From: Salinicola halophyticus
Lineage (GTDB): Bacteria > Pseudomonadota > Gammaproteobacteria > Pseudomonadales > Halomonadaceae
DNA length: 64,000 bases
Assembly: GCF_003206695.1 (NCBI RefSeq)
Contig: NZ_PZJN01000005.1
Span: 1-64,000 of the forward strand
Reading direction: 5' to 3'
In this document: one piece after another, positions 51,878 through 60,182 of the stretch
Layout: each line of letters begins with the position of its first letter
Numbering within the stretch: position 1 is the stretch's first letter
Notes under the pieces: model-generated
What the model saw: only the letters and a program-made list of their open reading frames with translations
What the model was told of the DNA's origin: nothing
Databases searched by the model: none
Position numbers and translations under genes: made by a program

Positions 51878-53719
51878 ATGTGGCCTTACTTTACGCTGAA
51901 TCGACCGCTGATCTGGTTGGCAGTAGCGGCACTGGCTGCCGCTAGCGTACTGCCGTTGCTGCCTCTTCGAATGGCGGCGCTGGCGCTCGTGACCATTGGC
52001 GTGGCCGATGGCTGGCGCCAGATCCGACGCGAACATCAACGTCGTCGCCTGAGCGAGCAGGCTCTCGAGCTCTCTCAGGACGGCGTGATGATTACCAACG
52101 CCGACAATCGCATCGTCACCATCAATCCCGCCTTCACACAGATCACCGGCTATACCCTCGACGAGATTCGAGGGCTCGACCCGTCCTCGCTCTCCGCCGG
52201 TCGCCATGACAAGACTTTCTATGATCGCTACTGGCAGTCGCTGAAGACCACCGGACACTGGGAAGGCGAAATCTGGAACCAGCGCAAGCACGGCGACCAG
52301 TATCCGGAATGGGTGCGAATCCAGGCGTGTCACGACGGCAAGGGCCGGGTCTCCCATTATGTCGGCATATTCACCGATATCAGCCGGCACAAGGCGCGCG
52401 AGCAGGATCTGCGCCGTATCGGTTTCGAGGATCCGTTGACCGGCCTGCCCAACCGGCGAAGGCTGCACGATCTGCTGGCCTCGCGGCTGCGCCATCTGCG
52501 CGCCGGGGAAGGCCTGGATCTGGCGCTGATCGACATCGATGCTTTCAAGTCGATCAATGACAGTTTGGGTGTCGACAGCGGAGATCGCCTGCTGTCCCGA
52601 TTCGGCCAGCGTCTGGCCGCGCAGGTGGCCGGTGGCATCGTCGGGCGCCTGGGCGGCGATGAATTTCTGGTCATTCGCACCACCACATTCGACGATCATG
52701 AAAAGTGGGTAGCCAGCCTGCGCGAACACCTGAGCGAACCCTTCGAGATCGATGAAAGCTCGCTACGACTGGGTCTGACCATCGGCAGCTGCCGGGCACC
52801 CGAGGATGGCAGTGATCCCAACGTGCTGTTTCAGCGACTGGAATCGGCGCTCTACAGCGCCAAACGTCACGGTCGGAATCACGATCGGCGCTTCCGGCCC
52901 TCGCTGGATATCGACACCGACCGCCAACTGATTATTCTCAACGATCTACGCCAGGCTCTGGCTCAGGGCTCGCAGTTGGAAGTCTATTATCAGACCCAGC
53001 ATCGTCTCGACGACGGCGGCATGGTGGGGATGGAAGCCCTGCTGCGCTGGCATCATCCCGAGCATGGCATGATTCCGCCCAGCGAATTCATCCCGTTGGC
53101 GGAACGCCATGGATTGATGTCGGCGCTGGGGAGCTGGGTCATCGACCAGGCCGTGGCGCAGTTGGCAGCCTGGCGAGGCCAGGGGCTCGACGTGCTACCC
53201 ATCTGGGTCAATCTCTCGGCGCTGCAGCTGATTCAGGGCGATCTGGAATCTCACCTGATCTCGACACTGAATCAGTACCGGGTGCCGACGCGGCTGCTGG
53301 GTCTGGAGTTGACCGAATCGGTGCTGCTCGACGAGCGCGCCGGCGATATCTCTCCGCGACTGGAATCCCTGCGGAGCAGGGGGATGCAGATAGCGATCGA
53401 CGATTTCGGTACCGGTTACTCGTCGATGGCCTATCTCAAGCGTCTGCCGATCGACAAGCTCAAGCTCGATCGGGAATTCATTCGTGCCCTGCCGCACGAC
53501 CCCGCCGATGCGGCGATCACTTCCGCGGTGCTGGCGATGGCACAGGGTCTGCATCTGGATGTCATCGCCGAAGGCGTAGAGACCATCGAGCAACGCGACT
53601 TCCTGCTGGCGAGAGGGTGTCGCCACGTACAGGGCTACCTTTATGCCCGGCCGGAGCCGGCCGGTGAAGTGGAGACACGGCTGCGACAGGCGGTGGAGAG
53701 CGTCTACTCGCACTCCTGA
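51878..53719 (+). CDS. Membrane-bound PAS-GGDEF-EAL c-di-GMP signalling protein
   Basis: Makes and/or degrades c-di-GMP. With ATG 51878 the protein has 613 aa; an upstream ATG at 51806 would add 24 charged residues. Two short N-terminal hydrophobic helices (about 8-45) are followed by a PAS domain (about 55-170, DGVMITNADNRIVTINPAF), GGDEF (intact motif near residue 258; no RxxD inhibitory site) and EAL (MEALLRW near 385, ELTES, DDFGTGYSS near 507, KLKLD, AEGVET). All phosphodiesterase ligands are present. The PAS domain lacks the flavin-binding NCRFLQ of LOV domains. Could feed the pga operon 8 kb upstream. Confidence 0.88.
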   Translation: MWPYFTLNRPLIWLAVAALAAASVLPLLPLRMAALALVTIGVADGWRQIRREHQRRRLSEQALELSQDGVMITNADNRIVTINPAFTQITGYTLDEIRGLDPSSLSAGRHDKTFYDRYWQSLKTTGHWEGEIWNQRKHGDQYPEWVRIQACHDGKGRVSHYVGIFTDISRHKAREQDLRRIGFEDPLTGLPNRRRLHDLLASRLRHLRAGEGLDLALIDIDAFKSINDSLGVDSGDRLLSRFGQRLAAQVAGGIVGRLGGDEFLVIRTTTFDDHEKWVASLREHLSEPFEIDESSLRLGLTIGSCRAPEDGSDPNVLFQRLESALYSAKRHGRNHDRRFRPSLDIDTDRQLIILNDLRQALAQGSQLEVYYQTQHRLDDGGMVGMEALLRWHHPEHGMIPPSEFIPLAERHGLMSALGSWVIDQAVAQLAAWRGQGLDVLPIWVNLSALQLIQGDLESHLISTLNQYRVPTRLLGLELTESVLLDERAGDISPRLESLRSRGMQIAIDDFGTGYSSMAYLKRLPIDKLKLDREFIRALPHDPADAAITSAVLAMAQGLHLDVIAEGVETIEQRDFLLARGCRHVQGYLYARPEPAGEVETRLRQAVESVYSHS

Positions 53720-53762
53720 CCGCGCAATCGCAACCAGAAGCGATCTCGCGCGTGAGCCGCGA

Positions 53763-55040
53763 TCACACGCTGCCGATCAGGGGCGCGGGGCGAGCACCGG
53801 GCTTGGCCAGCAACAGATGGCAGGTGCCGATCGCGCGTTCCAGAAAGGCGCCCTCGCAGTAGCAGAGGTAGTAGCGCCACATACGAATGAAACGTTCATC
53901 GTAGCCAAGCTCTCGCACCTGATCGAGACTGGCTTCGAAACGCAGACGCCATTCGCGCAGCGTGCGCGCATAGTGCAGACCGATTTCGTCGAGATCGAGC
54001 AGATTGAGCTGGGTATGTCGACTCAGCCCGGTGAGCAGCGCGGTATGGGAAGGCAGAAAGCCGCCGGGGAAGATGTAGCGTTTGATGAAATCCATCTCGC
54101 GTTTGGCCGCTTCGAAGCGCTGATCGCGAATGGTGATGCACTGAAGCAGTGCCAGGCCATCGGGCGTTAGTAATCGATCGACGCAGCCCAGATAGGTGCC
54201 CAGATACTGATGGCCAACCGCCTCGACCATCTCGATCGACACCAGCCGATCGAAACGGCCTTCGAGATTGCGGTAATCGTCCCTGAGTAGCGTGATGCGA
54301 TCCTCGAGCCCGGCTTCGCGCACACGGGCCGCGGTGTAGGCGTACTGCTCTTCCGAGATGGTCGTGGTGGTCACGCGGCAACCTCGAGTCCTCGCGGCAT
54401 GAATCGCCAGTCCTCCCCAGCCGGTACCGATCTCCAGCAAATGGTGATGCGGTTCCAGCGCGAGCTTGTCGAGAATGATGTCGAGCTTGTGCGTCGAGGC
54501 TTCTTCCAGCGTGGCCTCGGCGTGGGGAAACACCGCGCTCGAATACATCCAGTGTCGGCGATCCAGAAACGTGGCGAACAGCTCGTTGCCCAGATCATAG
54601 TGCGCGGCGATGTGGCGTTTCGAACGCTGCGCGGTGTTGCGCTGTAGCGTGTAGAGGGCGGCCAGCCCCCAGCGGCTGAGCCGGGCGGTGCCGTTTTCCA
54701 TGCGGTCGTTGACCCGTTCGACGTTGCGCGCGAAGAGACGAATCAGCCCGACCAGATCGTCGACTTCCCAGGCACCATCCATGTAGGCCTCGGCAACGCC
54801 CACGGTGCCGCCGAAGGCCAGGCGGCGCCACATGTCGGTATCATGGACGGTGAGTTCGACATGAATCGGCGGCGCATCGGGCATCGGCTGTCCCAGCTCG
54901 AGGACCTGGTTTCCCTCGCGCAGTGTCAGGCGGCCGCCTTCCAGGGCGTCGAGTGCCTTGATCAGGCGGGGGCGAAGCCAGCGCGACAGGCGTGGCGATT
55001 CCAGGGGCCCTCGAGTGGCCGAAGAGCGGGCGGCTGTCAT
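53763..55040 (-). CDS. Cyclopropane-fatty-acyl-phospholipid synthase family methyltransferase
   Basis: SAM-dependent enzyme that modifies unsaturated acyl chains of membrane phospholipids; in the Pseudomonas and Rhodobacter light/singlet-oxygen gene sets the counterpart (ufaM/cfa-like) is linked to methylated and furan fatty acids. The 425-aa protein starts at ATG 55040 (TAARSSATRGPLE). It has the family segment HYDLGNELF (147-155), the SAM motif LEIGTGWGG (202-210) and the C-terminal WRYYLCYCEGAF. Overlaps the DUF1365 stop by four bases. Last gene of the seven-gene minus-strand operon; its substrate would come from the nearby FabA/FabB pathway. Confidence 0.9.
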   Translation of the reverse strand: MTAARSSATRGPLESPRLSRWLRPRLIKALDALEGGRLTLREGNQVLELGQPMPDAPPIHVELTVHDTDMWRRLAFGGTVGVAEAYMDGAWEVDDLVGLIRLFARNVERVNDRMENGTARLSRWGLAALYTLQRNTAQRSKRHIAAHYDLGNELFATFLDRRHWMYSSAVFPHAEATLEEASTHKLDIILDKLALEPHHHLLEIGTGWGGLAIHAARTRGCRVTTTTISEEQYAYTAARVREAGLEDRITLLRDDYRNLEGRFDRLVSIEMVEAVGHQYLGTYLGCVDRLLTPDGLALLQCITIRDQRFEAAKREMDFIKRYIFPGGFLPSHTALLTGLSRHTQLNLLDLDEIGLHYARTLREWRLRFEASLDQVRELGYDERFIRMWRYYLCYCEGAFLERAIGTCHLLLAKPGARPAPLIGSV

Positions 55041-55819
55041 GATGAGGGCGTCTCCCGTTCTGGGTGGTCGTGAATCGGGGTGCGCTTGAGCCAGAGTCTG
55101 AGCGCTTGCCAGTGAATGGTGACGATGGTCTTGAGCGTCATGGCGGGATGCTTGATCAGCTCTGCCATCAGCGCGGCGCGAGTCGCCGGCTTGAGCGTCA
55201 GGGTCAGCGTGGCATCGAAGTGACGGGCGTCCTCGTGCCACGTCTCCATGTGCATCATCAACTGACCGTCCGGGGTGTGAAAACGCGGCGTATTGAATCG
55301 CCAGTGATAGCGCATCTCCATCGGATTGAACGGCGACACATGCAGACGCTTGTCGAAGGCTGCCCGTTGGGAGTGCCGTTCGGGATCGACCCGGCAGGCA
55401 TAGACCTGACGCTCGCGCCATGGCGTGTTGGTGACTTCGGCCAGTACGGCCTGCAGCCTGTCCTTTCGATCGTAGGCGTAATAGAGCGTCAACGGGTTGA
55501 ACAGTATCCCGAACAGCCGGATCTGGCTCAGCATCCGAACCGGCCCGTCCGGCGCGCTGCCCAGCTCCTCCGTCAGGCGCGCACGCACGGCGTCGGCCAG
55601 CGGCAGCTCGTGGGGCGTCAGATAGTCCTCGCGGCGGTAGCGGGCCAGGGCGCCGCGGCGGGTGCCGAAGCCCGGCGTCCGCTCCAGTAGCGCCGGCAGC
55701 TCATCGAGATCCAGCCACAGCATCCACACGCGATAGTCGAAGGCGTGCCAGCGCGGCAGATAGCGGCGATGACGCAGGTGGCCCACGGCGAGCCGGCTAT
55801 GGAGGCAGGAATCGCTCAT
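55037..55819 (-). CDS. DUF1365 domain-containing protein
   Basis: 260-aa protein of unknown reaction, recognised by the family start HLRHRRYLPRWHAFDYRVWM in two parts and the core SQIRLFGILFNPLTLYYAYD. It has overlaps of four bases with the FAD oxidoreductase gene before it and the CFA-like gene after it. The trio FAD oxidoreductase, DUF1365 and CFA-like recurs together in many proteobacteria, including the Rhodobacter singlet-oxygen regulon, so it probably acts on the same lipid product. Confidence 0.9.
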   Translation of the reverse strand: MSDSCLHSRLAVGHLRHRRYLPRWHAFDYRVWMLWLDLDELPALLERTPGFGTRRGALARYRREDYLTPHELPLADAVRARLTEELGSAPDGPVRMLSQIRLFGILFNPLTLYYAYDRKDRLQAVLAEVTNTPWRERQVYACRVDPERHSQRAAFDKRLHVSPFNPMEMRYHWRFNTPRFHTPDGQLMMHMETWHEDARHFDATLTLTLKPATRAALMAELIKHPAMTLKTIVTIHWQALRLWLKRTPIHDHPERETPSS

Positions 55820-57141
55820 GCCGTTTCGTCCTGGAGCTCGGCCGTCTCCGATGGGTTAGCCGCCGCCTGCGGCTGGCTGCCGTCGATGGCGCCGGCCACG
55901 CGCAGCGCGCTCCACACGCCGTCTTCATGAAAGCCATTGCGCCAGTAGGCGCCGCAGAAGTGGGTGCGCCGGGCGCTGTCGGATATTTCGGCGTGGCGAG
56001 CCTGCGCCTGCTGCGCGGCAAAGGTGAACTGGGGATGCGCGTATTCGAATCGTCCCAGCACGCGGCCGGGGTCGATGCTGTCATCATCGTTGAGCGTCAC
56101 GCAGAAGGTGGTGTCGCTTTCAAGCTGCTGGAGAATGTTCATGTTGTAGGTAACCGGTACGCAGGCGTCGGCGTCGCGGCCGTCGAGACGATAGTTCCAG
56201 CTGGCCCAGGCGCGCCGTCTTCTCGGCAGCATGCGAGTGTCGGTATGCAGTACCACGCTGTTGCGCCGATAGCCGATCGACCCCAGCACGCTTCGCTCGT
56301 CATCGCTGGCCTGCGTTCCGAGGATGCGCAGGGCCTGGTCGCTGTGGCAGGCGAACACCACCTGATCGAACCGCTGTTCCCCGGCAGCCGTTGTGAGTGC
56401 CACGCCAGCGCCATCACGGCGAAGGCCGACGACCGGTGTGCCGAGATGAACGCGCTCACGGTAAGGCGCGACTAGCGGGTCGATATAGCTGCGGGAGCCG
56501 CCCTCGATGGTGCGCCATTGCGGACGATCGCTCAGCGACAGCAGGCCATGATGATGAAAGAAGCGGACGAAGAACCGCGCCGGGAAATCGTTCATGGCGG
56601 CTTCGCTGGCGGACCAGATCGCCCCGCCCATGGGTAGCAGATAGCGACGATGGAAATCCTCGCCGTAGCCGCCGCTGGCCAGGTAATCGCCCAGCGACAG
56701 TGACGCCGGTAGGGCATCGGATCGATGATCGCGGATGGCGCGCCGGTTGAAACGCATGATGTCGTTGAGCAGGCGATAGAAGCGCGGGCGCAACAGGTTG
56801 CTACGCTGGGCAAACAGACTGGCTAGCGTATGGCCGTTGTACTCGAAGTCGCGGCCGGTCTCGTGAACCGAAAAGCTCATCTCGGTCGCCTGGCCCGTTA
56901 TCCCCAGCGACGCCATCAGCGCCTCGAAATGCGGATAGGTACGATCGTTGTAGACGATGAAGCCGGTGTCGATCGCGAGCTGCTCGGTCCCGGTGTCGAC
57001 ATCGATGGTTGCCGTATGACCACCCAGGCGTGAGTCTGCCTCGAACAGGGACACCGTGTGTCGACGAGACAGCATGTGCGCTGCGGTCATCCCGGCGATG
57101 CCGCCGCCGATCACCGCGATTCGCTGAGCCGGCGGTGTCAT
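55816..57141 (-). CDS. NAD(P)/FAD-dependent amine oxidase-like oxidoreductase
   Basis: 441-aa flavoprotein of the phytoene-desaturase/amine-oxidase group. It has the dinucleotide motif IAVIGGGIAGMTAAHML (8-24), FEADSRLGGHTATIDVD and the C-terminal FAD segment THFCGAYWRNGFHEDGVWSAL in two parts. It probably oxidises or desaturates a lipid rather than an amine, judged from its coupling with DUF1365 and CFA-like genes. Overlaps the SDR stop and the DUF1365 start by four bases each. The exact substrate is not known. Confidence 0.9.
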   Translation of the reverse strand: MTPPAQRIAVIGGGIAGMTAAHMLSRRHTVSLFEADSRLGGHTATIDVDTGTEQLAIDTGFIVYNDRTYPHFEALMASLGITGQATEMSFSVHETGRDFEYNGHTLASLFAQRSNLLRPRFYRLLNDIMRFNRRAIRDHRSDALPASLSLGDYLASGGYGEDFHRRYLLPMGGAIWSASEAAMNDFPARFFVRFFHHHGLLSLSDRPQWRTIEGGSRSYIDPLVAPYRERVHLGTPVVGLRRDGAGVALTTAAGEQRFDQVVFACHSDQALRILGTQASDDERSVLGSIGYRRNSVVLHTDTRMLPRRRRAWASWNYRLDGRDADACVPVTYNMNILQQLESDTTFCVTLNDDDSIDPGRVLGRFEYAHPQFTFAAQQAQARHAEISDSARRTHFCGAYWRNGFHEDGVWSALRVAGAIDGSQPQAAANPSETAELQDETA

Positions 57142-57929
57142 GACGAGGCTCCGGCGCGATCCCGGTTGGCGATACGCAGTCCGAAGCGCCGGCGCAGAGC
57201 TGGCGGCAGAATGCCCAGCGCCTTGACCAGAAAGGTAAACCGGCGGGGGAAATGGATGTCGAGTCGGCGCCGCTCGAGGCCATCGATGATGTAGCTGGCG
57301 GCCTGGTCGGCGTCGATCTGCATCGGCATCGCGAAATCGTTGCGCGCCGTCAGAGGGGTCTTGACGAAGCCCGGATGGATCACGCTGACATCGATCGACT
57401 CGGCGGCCAGATCGAGCCGCAGCGATTCCAGAAAATGCGAGATAGCGGCCTTGGAGGCTCCGTACGCCTCCGCTCGCGGCAACGGCAGGTAGGCGGCTGC
57501 GCTCGAGACGCCCGCCAGCAGCGGGCGATGCTCTCGATCCCTGGACTGGCGCAGCAGGGGCAGTGCCGCCTCGATGGCGTGGAGCGTTCCCCGGAAGTTG
57601 GTCGAAAACACCCGCTCGACCAGATCGACATCGAAGTGATCGATATCCAGGTACTCGCAGGTGCCGGCGTTGAGCAGCGCGATATCGAGACCGCCGAAAG
57701 CGTTGTCGATGGCGTTGCCGGCGCGGCGGGTGGCATCGCGATCGGTAAGATCGGCCGGTACGACCAGCGCATTGTCATGACCGGCCGCCAGCGCCTGCAA
57801 GGCCTCCTCTCGGCGCGCCGTCAGGGCGACCTGGTGTCCATCGGCCAGCAGACGCTTGGCCAGTGCTTCGCCGATACCCGATGTCGCTCCCGTCAGCCAG
57901 ATACGCCGGGATCCCGATAGACTCGCCAT
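57138..57929 (-). CDS. Short-chain dehydrogenase/reductase (SDR)
   Basis: 263-aa classical SDR with the cofactor motif TGATSGIG (about 13-20), NAG (LLNAG), the catalytic Ser of VSSAAAY and YGASK. The C-terminal extension after residue 220 (RRRLDIHFPRRFTFLVKALG) is basic-hydrophobic, suggesting membrane contact. Its stop overlaps the FAD oxidoreductase ATG by four bases; an NTF2-like gene precedes it by 70 bases. Likely reduces or oxidises a lipid intermediate; the substrate is unknown. Confidence 0.9.
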   Translation of the reverse strand: MASLSGSRRIWLTGATSGIGEALAKRLLADGHQVALTARREEALQALAAGHDNALVVPADLTDRDATRRAGNAIDNAFGGLDIALLNAGTCEYLDIDHFDVDLVERVFSTNFRGTLHAIEAALPLLRQSRDREHRPLLAGVSSAAAYLPLPRAEAYGASKAAISHFLESLRLDLAAESIDVSVIHPGFVKTPLTARNDFAMPMQIDADQAASYIIDGLERRRLDIHFPRRFTFLVKALGILPPALRRRFGLRIANRDRAGASS

Positions 57930-57999
57930 GATTGATCCTCTTCCCTTGGAAAACGCGACGACGCTGTCGACGGCCGGCCTCGATGGTCGAAAGGGATGA

Positions 58000-58437
58000 C
58001 TACAGGCGCTTCTTGACGCCCCGGATCATCCAGCCCAACAGCGGTACCCGTTCATACAGCATGGCGCCGACATCGAAGTAGTCACGGTGACGACAGACAC
58101 GATGACCTCGCCACTGCAGCCGGGAACACCCGGCCACGTTGACGGTACGGCCGCCATCCAACCTTGGATGCGTCAAGTGCATGGTCCAGGTCAGAAAGCT
58201 GGTATTGCCGACCGTCTGACGGTCATGAAAATCGAAATGGCAGTGCTGTACGCCATCCATCAGTTCGGCGTAGTAGCTCATGACGCGATCGCGGCCGACG
58301 TGATGGTGTAGAGGGTCGGTGAAGTCCACGTCGTCGCTGTAGCACTCGGCCAGTGCCGGCAGTTCGCTCGTCGTCAACGGCTGAAACCGGGCACAGAAAT
58401 GCGTGACCGAATCGATGCTGGGAACTTCGGCTGTCAT
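58000..58437 (-). CDS. NTF2/SnoaL-like protein
   Basis: Small alpha+beta-cone protein of unknown ligand. I chose ATG 58437 (MTAEVPSIDSVTHFC), which has GGGAGG eight bases upstream and gives 145 aa; in-frame ATGs at 58458 and 58530 are also open. The family pattern DVDFTDPLHHHVGRDRV and MDGVQHCHFDFHDR is clear. Third gene of the operon, between photolyase and SDR; homologous small genes sit at the same place in related light-inducible clusters. Confidence 0.82.
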   Translation of the reverse strand: MTAEVPSIDSVTHFCARFQPLTTSELPALAECYSDDVDFTDPLHHHVGRDRVMSYYAELMDGVQHCHFDFHDRQTVGNTSFLTWTMHLTHPRLDGGRTVNVAGCSRLQWRGHRVCRHRDYFDVGAMLYERVPLLGWMIRGVKKRL

Positions 58438-58554
58438 CGCGGTAGCCTCCCGGGTCATGGGCAAGGATTGAGGACGGTACCCCAGGCAGGCGCCGCAGCT
58501 AGGCGCGGCACCGCGACCAGGCGCTCGCATCGCGGCCAGCAGGCGCGGGCCAGG

Positions 58555-60045
58555 TCAGCCCAGGCTCTTGAACGCCTCCAGGGCACGCTCCCTGGCACGT
58601 CGATGATCGACGATCGCCTGGGGATAGCCGGTCTGTCGGCGCTGATCCGGGCTGGGCTGATGTCGGGACTTGACCGGGAGTTCGGCCAGTTCCGGCAGCC
58701 AGTGAGTGATGAACTCGGCGTCCGGATCGAAGCGGCGGGACTGGGTGGTCGGGTTGAAAATCCGGAAATAGGGGGCTGCGTCGGTACCGGTCGACGCGGC
58801 CCACTGCCAGCCGCCGTTGTTCGAGGCGAAGTCTCCGTCGACCAGATGCTGCATGAAAAAGGCCTCGCCACGACGCCAGTCGAGCAGCAGGTGCTTGCTC
58901 AGGAACATGGCGGTGACCATGCGCAGCCGATTGTGCATCCAGCCGGTGGCGACCAGCTGGCGCATGGCGGCGTCGACCAGCGGAAAACCGGTGCGGCCTT
59001 GGCACCAGGCGTCGAACTCCTTGTCGCTGTAGCGCCAGCTCAACTTGTCGGTCTCGGGTTTGAACGGCCGGTAACGACAGACGCGGGGAAAGCCCACGGC
59101 GATATGCTGATAGAACTCGCGCCATACCAGCTCGTTGGTCCAGCTCGTGAGCCCTGCATCGCCATCGCCGAGATGACCGCCGTTGTTCGCCATGACCGCC
59201 TGCAGGCACTGGCGATACGAGATCATGCCGGCCGAGAGATAGGCCGACAGTTCACTGGTACCGGCGAGGGCGGGGAAGTCGCGGTCGTTATCGTATCGAC
59301 GCGCCCGCTGCTGCAGAAATCGCGCCAGCCGATCGGCGGCGGCCTCCTGGCCAACCGGCCAGCTTGGACCGTCGTCCGATGAAGACTCGGTGTTTCGAGA
59401 GGACCCGGTGTTCCGAGAGGACTCGGTCGGGACGATCTCGGAGCGATCCTGACTAGGGAGGTCGGGAATGTCGTCGCCAGAGATGTCCGGTCTGGTTTGA
59501 CGGGAAGGCGTTTCACGCAGCGCCAGCTGTTCGCCGCCGACGCGCTGGTGCCAGGCTTTGGCGAAGGGAGTGAAAACCTTGTAGTAGTCGTCCTGTCCGG
59601 TGAGCAGCTCGCCGGGCTCGAATGCGATGTGATCGGTGTAGTCGAACACTGCGAGGTTCGCTCGGGCGAACTCCGCCGCGACCTTTTCGTCGCGGGAGCG
59701 TTCGTCCAGCGGATATTCGCGGTTAAAGTGCAGCGCCTGCGCGTCGACATCGCGGGCCGCTTTCAGCAGCGCCTTCGGCGCGGCCTCGAAGTCGCCGATG
59801 TCACGGTAGAGCAGCGGAATGCCGAGCTCGGCCAACTCCCCCTGTAGCGCCACGACGCCGCGATGCAGAAACGAGATCTTGTTGGCGCCGTGACCATGAC
59901 CACGCCACTGGCTTCGACAGGCAAGGAAGATGCCGATCACCGGTCCTTTCTCGGCCGCCGCGCTCAGCGCGGAGTGATCGAGCGTCCTGAGGTCGTTGCG
60001 AAACCACACGAGTTGAGTGGATGAGGCCGAGTGCTTGGCTGCCAT
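58555..60045 (-). CDS. phrB: Deoxyribodipyrimidine photolyase (CPD photolyase)
   Basis: Repairs cyclobutane pyrimidine dimers with blue light and reduced FAD. The 496-aa protein has the antenna-cofactor domain (LVWFRNDLRTLDHSAL to about residue 150), a hydrophilic linker near 195-225 containing two SSRNT units, and the FAD domain (TSWTNELVWREFYQHI, GRTGFPLVDAAMRQL, GWMHNRLRM, NGGWQWAASTGTDAAPYFRIFNP in parts). The tryptophans of the electron-transfer chain appear intact. 138 bases downstream of the regulator gene and on the same strand, so probably in its transcript. Confidence 0.95.
   Translation of the reverse strand: MAAKHSASSTQLVWFRNDLRTLDHSALSAAAEKGPVIGIFLACRSQWRGHGHGANKISFLHRGVVALQGELAELGIPLLYRDIGDFEAAPKALLKAARDVDAQALHFNREYPLDERSRDEKVAAEFARANLAVFDYTDHIAFEPGELLTGQDDYYKVFTPFAKAWHQRVGGEQLALRETPSRQTRPDISGDDIPDLPSQDRSEIVPTESSRNTGSSRNTESSSDDGPSWPVGQEAAADRLARFLQQRARRYDNDRDFPALAGTSELSAYLSAGMISYRQCLQAVMANNGGHLGDGDAGLTSWTNELVWREFYQHIAVGFPRVCRYRPFKPETDKLSWRYSDKEFDAWCQGRTGFPLVDAAMRQLVATGWMHNRLRMVTAMFLSKHLLLDWRRGEAFFMQHLVDGDFASNNGGWQWAASTGTDAAPYFRIFNPTTQSRRFDPDAEFITHWLPELAELPVKSRHQPSPDQRRQTGYPQAIVDHRRARERALEAFKSLG
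59384..59428 (-). repeat. In-frame 18-bp tandem repeat in the photolyase linker
   Basis: Units at 59384-59401 and 59402-59419 differ at two positions and a half unit follows to 59428. They encode six-residue steps of the SSRNTG/SSRNTE linker between the antenna and FAD domains. Confidence 0.8.
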
Positions 60046-60182
60046 GGAAACGTCCCTGTTGCCGATGGGTAAACGACGCGTCCCTGCGTCAAAGTCGGTG
60101 TGCCCGTTCCGCGGCTAGTCGCGACCCTTATTCTCGACTTGCGCCGGGAAACCCGTGCTGCGAGGCCTCGGGGGCGGCGCCA

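Noticed and set aside
52060-52400. PAS domain of the GGDEF-EAL protein as a LOV photoreceptor for the light operon
   Set aside because: The conserved flavin-binding NCRFLQ cysteine motif of LOV domains is absent.
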